64,000 bases of DNA from CAVPEW01 sp963703565 (GCA_963703565.1 CAVPEW010000068.1:124001-188000); one strand, 5' to 3'. Shown: positions 28,883 through 37,070, counted from the stretch's first letter. Made by a program: numbers and translations. Notes: generated from the sequence alone by a model not told the origin.

Positions 28883-29230
28883 ATGGGAGCGATGGCACGC
28901 GAGGACCGTCCAACCGGGTCCGGGGGCGAGGACTGGCCGGTCCAGGTGGCCGACCGCATCGAGGAGGTCGTGGGCAGGGTCCGCGACACCACGACCGGTC
29001 CCGCCATCACCGCTGCCCGTACCCTCGTGTACGGCCTGGTGGCCGTGATCGTGGGGGTGGCGGTGATCGTGCTCGCCGCGGTGGCCGCCGTCCGTTTCCT
29101 GGACGCGTACCTGCCCGACGCGGTGGTCGGAGAGGAGCACACGTGGGCCGCCCATCTCCTGGTGGGGCTGGTCTTCACCCTCGCCGGGGCCCTCCTGTGG
29201 TCACGACGTGCCTCCGGGAATACCCCCTGA
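28883..29230 (+). CDS. small membrane protein upstream of trxB
   Basis: A 115-residue protein with a charged N-terminus and two membrane helices (LVYGLVAVIVGVAVIVLAAVAAV and AAHLLVGLVFTLAGALLW). The function is unknown. ATG 28883 follows a TAGCCT hexamer (28871-28876) by exactly 6 nt, so it is probably leaderless. Its stop lies inside the dyad at 29220-29236. Confidence 0.65.
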   Translation: MGAMAREDRPTGSGGEDWPVQVADRIEEVVGRVRDTTTGPAITAARTLVYGLVAVIVGVAVIVLAAVAAVRFLDAYLPDAVVGEEHTWAAHLLVGLVFTLAGALLWSRRASGNTP

Positions 29231-29236
29231 GGGTAT
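29220..29236. promoter_or_regulatory. CsoR-type operator-like dyad before trxB
   Basis: ATACCC-CCTGA-GGGTAT is a perfect 6-bp inverted repeat with a 5-nt spacer, ending 32 nt before the trxB ATG. G/C-tract dyads flanked by TA are typical of CsoR/CstR/RcnR-family operators. No csoR-like gene is visible in the window. A small attenuator hairpin is an alternative. Confidence 0.4.
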
Positions 29237-29268
29237 GTGGTTGAACTGGCCCACACAGGGGGAGGGAC

Positions 29269-30255
29269 ATGAGCGACGCCCACAGCAGCGACGACCGCGA
29301 CGTCATCATCATCGGATCGGGCCCCGCCGGGCTCACCGCCGCGGTCTACACGGCGCGGGCCAACCTGGCGCCGCTGATCCTCGAGGGTGAACCGTCCTCG
29401 ACCTCCGATCAGCCCGGCGGCCAGCTGATGCTCACCACCGATGTGGAGAACTTCCCCGGCTTCCCCGAGGGGATCATGGGACCCGACCTCATGAGCCGGA
29501 TGCGTGAGCAGGCCGTGCGCTTCGGCGCCGAGGCCCGCACGGAGAAGGTCAGCCGGGTCGATCTGTCCTCGCGGCCCTTCGGCATATGGGTCGGTGATCC
29601 CGACGCCGCCCTTCCCACCTACACCGGACGCTCGATCATCGTGGCCACGGGCGCCCAGTCGCTCCTGCTGGGCCTGGACCGCGAGGCCGACCTCATCGGC
29701 CACGGCGTGTCGACCTGCGCCACCTGCGACGGCTTCTTCTTCCGCGACCACAACATCGCCGTGGTGGGTGGAGGCGACTCCGCGCTCGAGGAGGCGCTGT
29801 TCCTCACCAAGTTCGCCACGACGGTCACCGTGATCCACCGCCGCGACCAGCTCCGGGCATCGAAGATCATGCAGGACCGGGCGGAGGAGAACGACCGGCT
29901 CCGGTTCCGCTGGAACGCCGTGGTCGACGGGCTCGTCGGCGAGGACCGGCTCGAGGGGCTCGTGCTACGCGACACCGTCACCGGTGACACCGAGTCGATG
30001 GACGTCACTGGCCTGTTCGTGGCCATCGGCCACCGGCCCAACACCGACCTGTTCAAGGGCCAGCTCCAGATGGAGGACTCCGGCTACCTCGTCACCGGGC
30101 TGGGCCACGGCGCCACCTCGACCAACGTGGAGGGAGTCTTCGCTTGCGGTGACGTCCAGGACCACGTGTACCGACAGGCCATAACCGCCGCCGGCTCCGG
30201 GTGCGAGGCAGCAATCGATGCCGAGCGGTGGCTCGAGGCGGCCCGCCGCCACTGA
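29269..30255 (+). CDS. trxB: thioredoxin reductase (NADPH)
   Basis: A 328-residue low-molecular-weight TrxR that passes electrons from NADPH through FAD to thioredoxin. It shows GSGPAGLTAAVYTARANL (FAD), the redox pair CATC in the CATCDGFFF segment, VVGGGDSALEEA (NADPH) and the C-terminal GVFACGDVQDHVYRQAITAAG. GGGAGGGAC lies just before the ATG. It is followed by trxA in the same direction and preceded by a CsoR-like dyad. Confidence 0.97.
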   Translation: MSDAHSSDDRDVIIIGSGPAGLTAAVYTARANLAPLILEGEPSSTSDQPGGQLMLTTDVENFPGFPEGIMGPDLMSRMREQAVRFGAEARTEKVSRVDLSSRPFGIWVGDPDAALPTYTGRSIIVATGAQSLLLGLDREADLIGHGVSTCATCDGFFFRDHNIAVVGGGDSALEEALFLTKFATTVTVIHRRDQLRASKIMQDRAEENDRLRFRWNAVVDGLVGEDRLEGLVLRDTVTGDTESMDVTGLFVAIGHRPNTDLFKGQLQMEDSGYLVTGLGHGATSTNVEGVFACGDVQDHVYRQAITAAGSGCEAAIDAERWLEAARRH

Positions 30256-30359
30256 GCGGCGACCCATCGAGCCGTGCAAGGCCAACGACTCCCCGCCCGT
30301 GGAATCCAGACGGCAGGGCGGATGTTGCACCGGGCACGAACCATCAGGAAGGAAGGCCC

Positions 30360-30686
30360 ATGGCCCAGAACATCCAAGCGTTGACCGACGTGAGCTTCGA
30401 CGAGGAGATCGCCGCGGCGCCTGAACCCGTCGTGGTCGACTTCTGGGCAGAATGGTGCGGGCCGTGCAAGATGATCGCCCCGATCCTCGACGAGATCGCT
30501 GCGGAGCATTCCGGCAAGCTCCGCATCGCCAAGGTGAACGTCGACGACAACCCTGACGTCGCTCGTCGGTTCGACGTGATGAGCATCCCCACGCTCATCG
30601 TGTTCAAGGACGGTCAACCCGCGAAGCGCATGGTGGGAGCCAAGGGGAAGGGTCAGCTGCTCGAGGAGCTCAGCGACTTCCTCTGA
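30360..30686 (+). CDS. trxA: thioredoxin
   Basis: A 108-residue thioredoxin with the WCGPCKM active site, VVVDFWAEW and the cis-Pro segment MSIPTLIVFKDG. It is the partner of the TrxB encoded 104 nt upstream. ATG 30360 has AGGAAGG upstream. A strong hairpin follows at 30756-30790. Confidence 0.98.
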   Translation: MAQNIQALTDVSFDEEIAAAPEPVVVDFWAEWCGPCKMIAPILDEIAAEHSGKLRIAKVNVDDNPDVARRFDVMSIPTLIVFKDGQPAKRMVGAKGKGQLLEELSDFL

Positions 30687-30702
30687 GGACCATTCGTACA
30701 CG

Positions 30703-30735
30703 TTCTCCACAGAGTTCCGCACAGGGTGTGGAAAA
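30703..30735. promoter_or_regulatory. two DnaA-box-like nonamers after trxA
   Basis: TTCTCCACA (30703-30711) and, on the other strand, TTTTCCACA (complement of 30727-30735) face each other 15 nt apart. Each differs from TTATCCACA/TTGTCCACA by one base. They lie 6.5 kb from dnaA and could titrate DnaA. Confidence 0.3.
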
Positions 30736-30755
30736 CGTCAACTAAGTCTTGATCC

Positions 30756-30790
30756 GCTGCGACCCTCGGGACCATCTCGAGGGTCGCAGC
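30756..30790. terminator. bidirectional terminator between trxA and parB
   Basis: A perfect 13-bp stem (GCTGCGACCCTCG / CGAGGGTCGCAGC) with a 9-nt loop lies exactly between the convergent trxA and parB genes. There is no long T tract, as is common for hairpin terminators in GC-rich actinobacteria. Confidence 0.75.
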
Positions 30791-30799
30791 GCGTTCGAC

Positions 30800-31687
30800 T
30801 CAGTGATCACCCGTCATCGCCCGGTAGATCCGCTCGAGATCGTCGAGCGTCGAGAACTCCACCGTCACCCGGCCCCGGTTCGCTCCCATCTGCACCGAGA
30901 CGCGAGTCGAGAGGTGCTCGGCCAAGAGGTTCTCGAGCTCGAGCAGCCCCGCGGGCCGCACCGGCCTGGTGGTCGTATGGGAGTGGACCGATTCCGGCGG
31001 CTCCGGCTCCTCCGCCATCCGGCCGAGGTGGTCGCGAACCGCCGCTTCGACCTGGCGCACGGTCATCTCCTCGTCGACGGCGCGACGAGCCAGAGCCTCC
31101 TGGAAGCCCCGGTCCGGGCTGGCCAGCAGCGTACGAGCATGACCAGCGCTGAGCCGACCCTCTTCGAGCAGGCGCTGTACGGACGGAGGCAGCTGCAGCA
31201 GCCGCACGGTGTTCGCCACAGCCGACCGGGACTTCCCGACCCGCTGGGCGACCTGCTCCTGGGTCAGTTCGAAGTGCTCCATCAGCTGCTGGTAGGCCGT
31301 GGCCTCCTCCAGCACGCTCAAGTCGTCTCGATGCAGGTTCTCGACGAGCGCCGTCTCCAGGGAACCTTCGTCGGTGAGCTCCCGGACGATGACGGGAACC
31401 GTGGGTAGACCTGCCCTTCTTGCCGCCCGCCATCGTCGCTCGCCGGCGATGAGCTCGTAGCGGTCCTCTCCCACTGCCTGAACCAGCAGTGGCTGCAAGA
31501 CGCCTATCTCGGCGACCGAGGCCGTCAGACCGGCTAACGACTCCTCGGCAAACACACGGCGGGGCTGACGTGGGTTGGGGGCGATCGAACCCACGGGCAC
31601 ATCCCGCATCGCACCCGGCGTTGACCCGGCCGCTTCGCTCGGGATCAAGGCCCCCAAGCCCCTACCCAACCCGCTGCGACGGACCAC
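30800..31687 (-). CDS. parB: chromosome-partitioning protein ParB
   Basis: A 295-residue CTPase/DNA-clamp protein that loads at parS. The N-terminus has the ParA-interacting RRSGLGRGLGALIP. The ParB/Srx domain has PNPRQPRRVF, LLVQAVG, YELIAGERRWRAARRAG (CTP-binding GERRxRA) and ALVENLHRDDLSVLEEA. A helix-turn-helix follows (LTQEQVAQRVGKSRSAVANTVRLLQLP), then a C-terminal dimer domain. GTG 31687 has AAGGAGG 6 nt upstream; GTG 31690 is too close to it. Overlaps the 3' end of parA by 26 nt. Confidence 0.97.
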   Translation of the reverse strand: MVRRSGLGRGLGALIPSEAAGSTPGAMRDVPVGSIAPNPRQPRRVFAEESLAGLTASVAEIGVLQPLLVQAVGEDRYELIAGERRWRAARRAGLPTVPVIVRELTDEGSLETALVENLHRDDLSVLEEATAYQQLMEHFELTQEQVAQRVGKSRSAVANTVRLLQLPPSVQRLLEEGRLSAGHARTLLASPDRGFQEALARRAVDEEMTVRQVEAAVRDHLGRMAEEPEPPESVHSHTTTRPVRPAGLLELENLLAEHLSTRVSVQMGANRGRVTVEFSTLDDLERIYRAMTGDH

Positions 31688-32801
31688 CACTCACCTCCTT
31701 AGCGAGCTCGCGGTACGCGATGGCGCCACGAGAGCTGCCGTCGAACGCCAGGATCGGCTGACCGAACGACGGGGCCTCCGAGAGCCGGATCGTCCGGGGG
31801 ATCACGTTGCGAGCGACCCTGTCCCCGAAGTGCTCCCGGACCTCGGTCACGACCTGGCCGGCCAACTTTGTGCGGGCGTCGTACATGACGAGCACGATGG
31901 TGCTGACCTCCAGGGCCGAGTTCAGGTTCTTCTGCACCAGAGCGACGTTGCGCAGCAGCTGACCCAGCCCCTCGAGCGCGTAGTACTCGCACTGGATCGG
32001 CACCACCACCTCGCTAGCCGCGGCGAGCCCGTTCACGGTGAGCAGGCCCAGAGATGGAGGGCAGTCGATGAGGACGTAGTCGTAGTCGTCTCGGACCTCC
32101 TCGAGGGCACGACGGAGGCGCAGCTCTCTCGAGAACGCCGGGACGAGCTCGATCTCCGCCCCAGCGAGGTCGAGCGAGGACGGAGCCACGAACAGGTTCC
32201 GCACCGAGGTCGGCTCGACGCAATCCTCGACCGGCAGATCATGCAACATGACCTCGTACATCGACCCCTGCAGATCACGGATGTTGATGCCCAGCCCGGT
32301 GCTGGCATTGCCCTGGGGATCGAGGTCCACTACCAGCACCCGGTAACCCAGATCGGCGAGGGAGGCCCCGAGGTTCACGGCCGTGGTCGTCTTGCCGACC
32401 CCGCCCTTCTGGTTGGCCACAGCCAGGACCCTCGGCAAGGGCCGCACAAGAGGCCCGGGCGGGAGCGGCTCCACCCGTCCCAGGGGTCCCGACGCAGGTG
32501 GTCCGGACGCAACGGCATCACTACCCGGTCGCGCGCCGGCCGTGATGCCCGCCATCTCGTCTGGATGCCAGCCGAGCACACCCCGATCGGCTTCTTCGGG
32601 TGCCAGTCCCTGGTCGTGGGGCTCCGCGGGGGTGATCTCGGGAGTGGCCTCCTGCTCGTCCACCGGCGTGCCCTGATCCGGCGTGCCCTGATCCGGCTCT
32701 CCCTCGTCGGATAGAGGCGAGCCATGCCTCACAGCGGATCTCAACTGGTCGAAGATGGCCCGCGTCCGCTCCGAGGACGGCTCGGGTTCGTCAGGCACCA
32801 T
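31662..32801 (-). CDS. parA: chromosome-partitioning ATPase ParA (Soj)
   Basis: A 379-residue ParA with a deviant Walker A KGGVGKTT (ANQKGGVGKTTTAVNLGASL in part), Walker A' DLDPQGNASTGLG and Walker B YVLIDCPPSLGLLTVNGL. An unusual acidic, Pro-rich N-terminal extension of ~115 residues precedes the ATPase domain. It contains a small tandem repeat (DQGTP twice). It drives segregation of ParB-parS complexes. It overlaps parB, and the first parS-like site is 65 nt upstream of its ATG. Confidence 0.97.
   Translation of the reverse strand: MVPDEPEPSSERTRAIFDQLRSAVRHGSPLSDEGEPDQGTPDQGTPVDEQEATPEITPAEPHDQGLAPEEADRGVLGWHPDEMAGITAGARPGSDAVASGPPASGPLGRVEPLPPGPLVRPLPRVLAVANQKGGVGKTTTAVNLGASLADLGYRVLVVDLDPQGNASTGLGINIRDLQGSMYEVMLHDLPVEDCVEPTSVRNLFVAPSSLDLAGAEIELVPAFSRELRLRRALEEVRDDYDYVLIDCPPSLGLLTVNGLAAASEVVVPIQCEYYALEGLGQLLRNVALVQKNLNSALEVSTIVLVMYDARTKLAGQVVTEVREHFGDRVARNVIPRTIRLSEAPSFGQPILAFDGSSRGAIAYRELAKEVSGGPSQRVG
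32665..32694 (-). repeat. two tandem 15-bp units in the parA N-terminal extension
   Basis: GGCGTGCCCTGATCC occurs at 32665-32679 and again at 32680-32694. The repeat is in frame and encodes a doubled DQGTP in the disordered N-terminal region of ParA. Confidence 0.85.
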
Positions 32802-32866
32802 CGCATCCTGCCCGCTCGACCGGCCCAGAGCAAGGAACCCTCGACCTCCGGCAGCCGCCTGACCGT

Positions 32867-32882
32867 TGTTCCACGTGGAACA
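32867..32882. promoter_or_regulatory. parS-like centromere site 1
   Basis: TGTTCCACGTGGAACA is a perfect 16-bp palindrome that matches the conserved parS sequence TGTTTCACGTGAAACA at 14 of 16 positions. It lies 65 nt upstream of parA, close to oriC, as expected for a ParB loading site. Confidence 0.85.
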
Positions 32883-33198
32883 CCACCGTGCGGAAGGGGC
32901 GCCCGTGCATCGCCGCGCTTCAACCGGCGTGTTGGTCGCCGCTTGCCCTTGACATCACGGGTCCGCCCTGACGAGTGGCGAGCGCACCTGTCCAGGGACA
33001 TGAGCCATCGCCGCTGGCCTCGCCCCTCGGCGACCAGCTGGTCTCGGCCGATGGCCGATCGGAGCAACCTCCCCGTCCCCGAGACCACGAAGCGACCGGG
33101 CGCTCTCGGCTCCGCCCGGCCGACCGAAGGCGAACTCGGGTCAGAGGAACTAACGGGATTCCCTACGCGGCCGGCTCAGCACAGGGCCACGAGTTTGA

Positions 33199-33214
33199 CC
33201 CCCCCCCCCCCCCC
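33199..33214. repeat. run of 16 cytosines
   Basis: Sixteen consecutive C, immediately upstream of the second parS-like site. Such runs are unstable in replication and in sequencing, so the exact length should be treated as uncertain. Confidence 0.9.
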
Positions 33215-33227
33215 AGGAGTCACGCGC

Positions 33228-33243
33228 TGTTCCACGTGAAACG
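33228..33243. promoter_or_regulatory. parS-like centromere site 2
   Basis: TGTTCCACGTGAAACG matches the parS consensus at 14 of 16 positions and is nearly palindromic. It lies 23 nt past the rsmG stop and 14 nt after the C run. Confidence 0.8.
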
Positions 33244-33265
33244 GGCTGAAACGGTTCAGCTGCCG

Positions 33266-33889
33266 TCAACCGGCCGGAAACAGCGGTCTCTTGGCCGGTC
33301 TACCCGGCTCGCGGGGATACTCCGCCGGGCAGAGCCGGCGCTGCTCCAGCACCTGGAAGCGGCCCGGACGTGCCACGACCCTCAGGGGAGCCAGACCCAG
33401 CTGGTCGAGGGGGGCAACCGGCCATCGAGGACGTGCCTCGGGCGGCTCGCTCACGACGAGGATGCCCCCGACGCGCAACAGCGGTGCTGCGCACTCGGCG
33501 ACCACCGCTGGTGGCCCGAAACCACGCGCAGTGACGGCACCGGCCGCGGCCCTCAGCTCGCTGTGACCCGTCAGCTCCGCCCGTTCCGCACGGACCCTCA
33601 CCCGATCAGCCCACCCCAGCGACTCCACCGCCGCGGCCAGGAAATCGCCTCGTCGCTGGCGTGACTCGACGAGCACCACCCGGAGATCCGGGCGGGCTTC
33701 GGCCACGACCAGGGCTGGGATCCCACCGCCGCTGCCCAGATCGACCACGAGACCGGTCGTCGCGGCCAGCGCGACCACGAAACCGCCGGCGTGGCCCACA
33801 TGGCGCTGGATGTCGCCGGGGCCGAGGAAGCCCAGCTCCTGGCCACGTTGCAGGATCCGGGTGAGCCCGGACGAGGCGCTTCCGGTCAA
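33266..33889 (-). CDS. rsmG: 16S rRNA (guanine527-N7)-methyltransferase
   Basis: A 207-residue RsmG (GidB), which methylates G527 of 16S rRNA; loss gives low-level streptomycin resistance in other bacteria. It shows VVDLGSGGGIPALVVA (SAM motif I), VVLVESRQRRGDFL, TARGFGPPAVVAECAAPLL and a C-terminal YPREPGRPAKRPLF. The proposed TTG start overlaps the jag stop by 4 nt (TTGA); a GTG 48 nt further upstream is possible. It is part of the canonical rpmH-to-parB cluster. Confidence 0.94.
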   Translation of the reverse strand: MTGSASSGLTRILQRGQELGFLGPGDIQRHVGHAGGFVVALAATTGLVVDLGSGGGIPALVVAEARPDLRVVLVESRQRRGDFLAAAVESLGWADRVRVRAERAELTGHSELRAAAGAVTARGFGPPAVVAECAAPLLRVGGILVVSEPPEARPRWPVAPLDQLGLAPLRVVARPGRFQVLEQRRLCPAEYPREPGRPAKRPLFPAG

Positions 33890-34872
33890 GCGGGAGCGAT
33901 CACAACCCGGCGGTTGGGCTCCTCGCCCTCCGACCACGTGGTGAACCCGTCGATCTCGTTGACCACGTCGTGGACGACCTTCCGGTCGGGAGGCGCCATG
34001 GGCTCCAAGGCGGTTGCCGCAGAGCTCGCCCGAACCTGCTCGACCACTTCGAGGGTGAAACGCTCGAGCGCCTCGCGTCGGCGCTGGCGATAGCCGGCTA
34101 TGTCCAGCCGGAGCCGGGCATGCGTCTCGGCAGGCCGCTGGCGCTGCAGGACGCTGCGCCCAAGCTCCTGGATCGCCTGGAGGGTCTGGCCCTTGGGGCC
34201 GACCAGCAGCCCGAGGTCACCGCCTTGGACCGCCACCTCGATCGTCTCCTCGTCGGGGTGCTCCACGGCGATGGTGGCCTCGACGTCGAAAGCGTCAAGC
34301 AGGTCCTCGAGGAAGGTCCTGACCGTAGTGGTCTGACCTTCGAGATCGATCGGGGTCATCGTGTCCTCCGTTGTGGACCGGGCTGCCCCGGTTGATCCAG
34401 GCGATAGAGCTGCGCCGGCGGCCCGGCCTGACGACTCGGTCGCGCCATGTATGGTGGTGGCGTCGATGCTTGCCCCATCGCCAGCGGGGCGCGCGGGTGC
34501 CGATGCCTTCCGGCGCGGCCGGACCGAGCGCCCAGAGGCCTCCGGGTCCTGCCCTGACGCCGATCCCGCGCTCGAAGGCACCTTTCGAGCCTGGGGGGAG
34601 GCCGGTGCAGCGGTGCCGGCCTCCGAGCGTGGGGCCCGACCATCCCGGCCGCTGCCCCCCTTGCGACGATCGCGACGATCGACCTTCGGGCGGGCCGGAA
34701 CCGGTCTGACCCTTGCCCGAACCCTGGCTTCGCCTCGCAGGCGGCCGAACAACCCGGTGCGCGGCTGCCCGATGACCTCGAACTCGGCGTCGACCTCGTC
34801 GACTCCCAGTTGCTCGAGGGCTCGTTCCTTGGCGTCCTCGACCGTCGCGCCCATCGTCTCGACCCACTCCAT
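33886..34872 (-). CDS. jag: Jag/KhpB RNA-binding protein
   Basis: A 328-residue protein: N-terminal Jag-N domain (VDEVDAEFEVIGQPRTGLFGRL), a long basic and Pro/Ala-rich linker (~60-170), then a KH domain (VGPKGQTLQAIQELGR; GPKG replaces the usual GKRG/GxxG) and an R3H domain (YRQRRREALERFTLE, PMAPPDRKVVHDVV). It is associated with yidC and with cell-wall regulation in other bacteria. The ATG overlaps the yidC stop (TGATG). Confidence 0.94.
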   Translation of the reverse strand: MEWVETMGATVEDAKERALEQLGVDEVDAEFEVIGQPRTGLFGRLRGEARVRARVRPVPARPKVDRRDRRKGGSGRDGRAPRSEAGTAAPASPQARKVPSSAGSASGQDPEASGRSVRPRRKASAPARPAGDGASIDATTIHGATESSGRAAGAALSPGSTGAARSTTEDTMTPIDLEGQTTTVRTFLEDLLDAFDVEATIAVEHPDEETIEVAVQGGDLGLLVGPKGQTLQAIQELGRSVLQRQRPAETHARLRLDIAGYRQRRREALERFTLEVVEQVRASSAATALEPMAPPDRKVVHDVVNEIDGFTTWSEGEEPNRRVVIAPA

Positions 34873-35918
34873 CAGCGCCGGCGTCGCTTCTTCTTGGATC
34901 GGTTCTGTCCACCGGCGGTGCGGGTCGTGGCGGCTGGTGCGGAGCGCGTCGTGCCGCTCGTCGCCCCACCGGCAGACGAGGAACCCGGCGACGAGCCACG
35001 ACGCGCTCTGGCCCCACCATCCCCGGGCGCGGCGTCGGCCGGTGTGGCGTCGCCGGCACCGCCGGCGCGGGCTCTCGCGGCTTTGGTCAGCCTGGGGAGG
35101 GCTTCCGATCGCTGACCCATCTCCTTCTGAAGCCGGCGTGCTTCGGCGGTTGCCGCCTGCGCTTGGACCCCGAGCGCGCTCTCCCCCCGGTAGAGGCTGC
35201 GAGTGATGTAGGCCTGCACACCGATGCGGAACAGGTTCGACACCACGAAGTACACGACGATCGCCGAGGGCGCCACGAAGGAGATGAAGACGAACATGAC
35301 CGGGAAGAGCCGCATGATCATCTTCTGCTGGGGTGGGATCTCGGCGTTCTGGTTGCGCGACTGGATCTGACGTTGCTGGAAGTAGGAGGTCACGGCCACC
35401 ACGGCGACCAGCACCACGTGGGGGAAACCGGTGCCGAAGCCGTCGGAGAGCGCCTTGCTGGCGCTCTCCGACAAGTCGATGCCGAACGCCATCATCTCGG
35501 TCGTCTTGTGCAGCGCTTCGGACAGGGCGCTCGAGTCGCTGAGGTACTTGGGAACGAAGTGGCCGTCAGGCCCTCGTTCGGTCAAGCCCCTGATGACCCG
35601 GTACAGCACGATGAAGATCGGCGCCTGCAAGAGCATCGGCAGGCACCCGCCGAGCGGGTTCAGGTTGTTGGCCTTGTAGAACGCCATCAGCTCCTCGTTG
35701 AGCTTCTGGCGATCGTCCTTGTACTTCAGTTGCAGCCGCCGCATCTCGGGCTGCAGCAACTGCATCTTGACCATGCTGCGCGTGCCCTTGAGCGTGAACG
35801 GCGTCGTGAGCACCATGATCCCGACGGTGAGCAGCGCGATCGCCACGGCGTAGTTGGGGACCAGGTCGTAGAGCCCGCTGAGCGCCCCGGCGATGCCCTC
35901 GAACAGCCAGTCGAACAT
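34872..35918 (-). CDS. yidC: membrane protein insertase YidC
   Basis: A 348-residue YidC/Oxa1/Alb3 insertase that works with or without SecYEG. Membrane helices are seen at ~22-42, ~95-115, ~175-195, ~215-245. Signature parts include LLTVGIMVLTTPFTLKGTRSM with the hydrophilic-groove Arg, KYKDDRQKLNEELMAFYK and NPLGGCLPMLLQAPIFIVLY. The C-terminal tail is long and ends in a run of Lys/Arg (SKKKRRRR), probably ribosome-interacting. It lies between yidD and jag, with overlapping codons on both sides. Confidence 0.96.
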   Translation of the reverse strand: MFDWLFEGIAGALSGLYDLVPNYAVAIALLTVGIMVLTTPFTLKGTRSMVKMQLLQPEMRRLQLKYKDDRQKLNEELMAFYKANNLNPLGGCLPMLLQAPIFIVLYRVIRGLTERGPDGHFVPKYLSDSSALSEALHKTTEMMAFGIDLSESASKALSDGFGTGFPHVVLVAVVAVTSYFQQRQIQSRNQNAEIPPQQKMIMRLFPVMFVFISFVAPSAIVVYFVVSNLFRIGVQAYITRSLYRGESALGVQAQAATAEARRLQKEMGQRSEALPRLTKAARARAGGAGDATPADAAPGDGGARARRGSSPGSSSAGGATSGTTRSAPAATTRTAGGQNRSKKKRRRR

Positions 35919-36202
35919 CAGTTCGCCTTTCGGTCAGTGCGGGAAGCAGTGGACGGGGGAACCGGATCCCACCCGACGCCGCCGCGCGGTCGGCACCGCG
36001 CCAGGCGACGCAGGGCCAGCCAGGTACCCCGTCGCGCGCCATGGACCTCGATCGCCTCGGCGGCGTACGCCGAGCAACTCGGCTCGAATCGGCACGGCGA
36101 GGGCCGCCCGGCACGCGCCGCCTGGTAGAGGTGGACCAGCCGACCCAGCGTCCGGGCGACCAGACCGGCTCGGGGCGCCGAGACCGCGGCGAAGCTCGTC
36201 AC
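35918..36202 (-). CDS. yidD: membrane protein insertion efficiency factor YidD
   Basis: A 94-residue YidD with the conserved PCRFEPSCSAYAAEAIEVHGARRG core, RRLARCRPRGG and GWDPVP. It is a small membrane-peripheral protein that helps YidC-dependent insertion. The GTG start overlaps the rnpA stop by 4 nt (GTGA), and its stop overlaps the yidC ATG. Confidence 0.95.
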   Translation of the reverse strand: MTSFAAVSAPRAGLVARTLGRLVHLYQAARAGRPSPCRFEPSCSAYAAEAIEVHGARRGTWLALRRLARCRPRGGVGWDPVPPSTASRTDRKAN

Positions 36203-36612
36203 CGCGACAAGCCCGCGCTGCGCCGGTGGGCCCGCGCCGTGGTGTCCGCGACCAGTTCGACCAGGTCGGGCCAGGCCAAAGTCGCCAACTCGGCTCCACC
36301 GCCGACCAGGTACAGACCCCCAGCCAGGCGCTCCTCGTCGACCAGCAGCCGGCACGCGGCTCGCAGGCGACGCCGGATCCGGTTGCGCTCGACGGCCCCT
36401 CCGGCCCGCCGACCGACGCTGAAACCCACCTCGGCGGGACGACCCGGGCCCGCCGCGCAGGCTGTGACCACCAACGGGCCGCCACGCGCCCGGCACCCGT
36501 GTCGACCCAGGCGGGCGAAGCGCTCACGACCGCGCAGGCGCCAGAGAGCGACAGGGGGAGCGGTGCCCGTGACCACCCCGCGGCGCGGACCGACCCGGTC
36601 CGCCGTGGCCAT
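36199..36612 (-). CDS. rnpA: ribonuclease P protein component
   Basis: A 137-residue RnpA, the protein subunit that helps the RNase P RNA process tRNA 5' ends. It shows RFARLGRHGCRARGGPLVV, VGFSVGRRAGGAVERNRIRRRLRAA (the RNRxxRxxR signature, in part) and a C-terminal helix. The stop is followed by yidD (GTGA), and it lies directly downstream of rpmH. Confidence 0.95.
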   Translation of the reverse strand: MATADRVGPRRGVVTGTAPPVALWRLRGRERFARLGRHGCRARGGPLVVTACAAGPGRPAEVGFSVGRRAGGAVERNRIRRRLRAACRLLVDEERLAGGLYLVGGGAELATLAWPDLVELVADTTARAHRRSAGLSR

Positions 36613-36614
36613 CG

Positions 36615-36749
36615 TCAGGCCGAGAGCCGCTTGCGGCCCTTGGCGCGCCGCGAGCGCACGATGGCCCTACCGGCCCGATCTGCCATTCGGTGGCGGAAGC
36701 CGTGCCGCTTGGCCCGGCGGCGGTTGTTGGGCTGGAACGTACGCTTCAC
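36615..36749 (-). CDS. rpmH: 50S ribosomal protein L34
   Basis: A 44-residue L34 (KRTFQPNNRRRAKRHGFRHR, RAIVRSRRAKGRKRL). GTG 36749 has AGGAGGACCC directly upstream, which decides the start over the longer open frame. It is the first gene of the leftward rpmH-rnpA-yidD-yidC-jag-rsmG cluster. Confidence 0.97.
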   Translation of the reverse strand: MKRTFQPNNRRRAKRHGFRHRMADRAGRAIVRSRRAKGRKRLSA

Positions 36750-37039
36750 GGGTCCTCCTGGTTCCCCCCGCCGGACTGGGCGCGTCGGGGGGCGGGCGTC
36801 CCGGGGCCAGGAGAGCTGAGGGCCTCGGGGCGAGATCGATGGCACGGCCAAGTCGCGCGCCGACACGGACCGCGCCAGGAAGCCGCCGGGAAAAACTAGA
36901 GGGCGACGAGCAGGCCCGGCAACCCGGGACGGTCGACGAGGTGGATGGCACCTAGCACACAGGCGTCACAGTCGGGCGGACCTCGCGGGCCCACGACCAG
37001 CATCGATGCACATCGCTGACGGGCCGAGCCGGCGAACCC

Positions 37040-37070
37040 TTGCCGTGCCCGACACCGGCAGTGCTACGGT
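37040..37070 (+). promoter_or_regulatory. possible dnaA promoter
   Basis: TTGCCG (37040-37045) and TACGGT (37065-37070) are separated by 19 nt, 157 nt before the dnaA GTG. The spacing is slightly long, so this is tentative. Confidence 0.3.

Larger units (their letters stand above)
32802..33265. other. 464-bp parA-rsmG intergenic region with parS sites
   Basis: This non-coding stretch holds two parS-like palindromes (32867-32882 and 33228-33243) and a 16-base C homopolymer (33199-33214). Open frames here lack start signals and family resemblance. The promoter of parA-parB should also lie here, but I cannot pick a convincing one. No cluster of DnaA boxes was seen. Confidence 0.7.
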
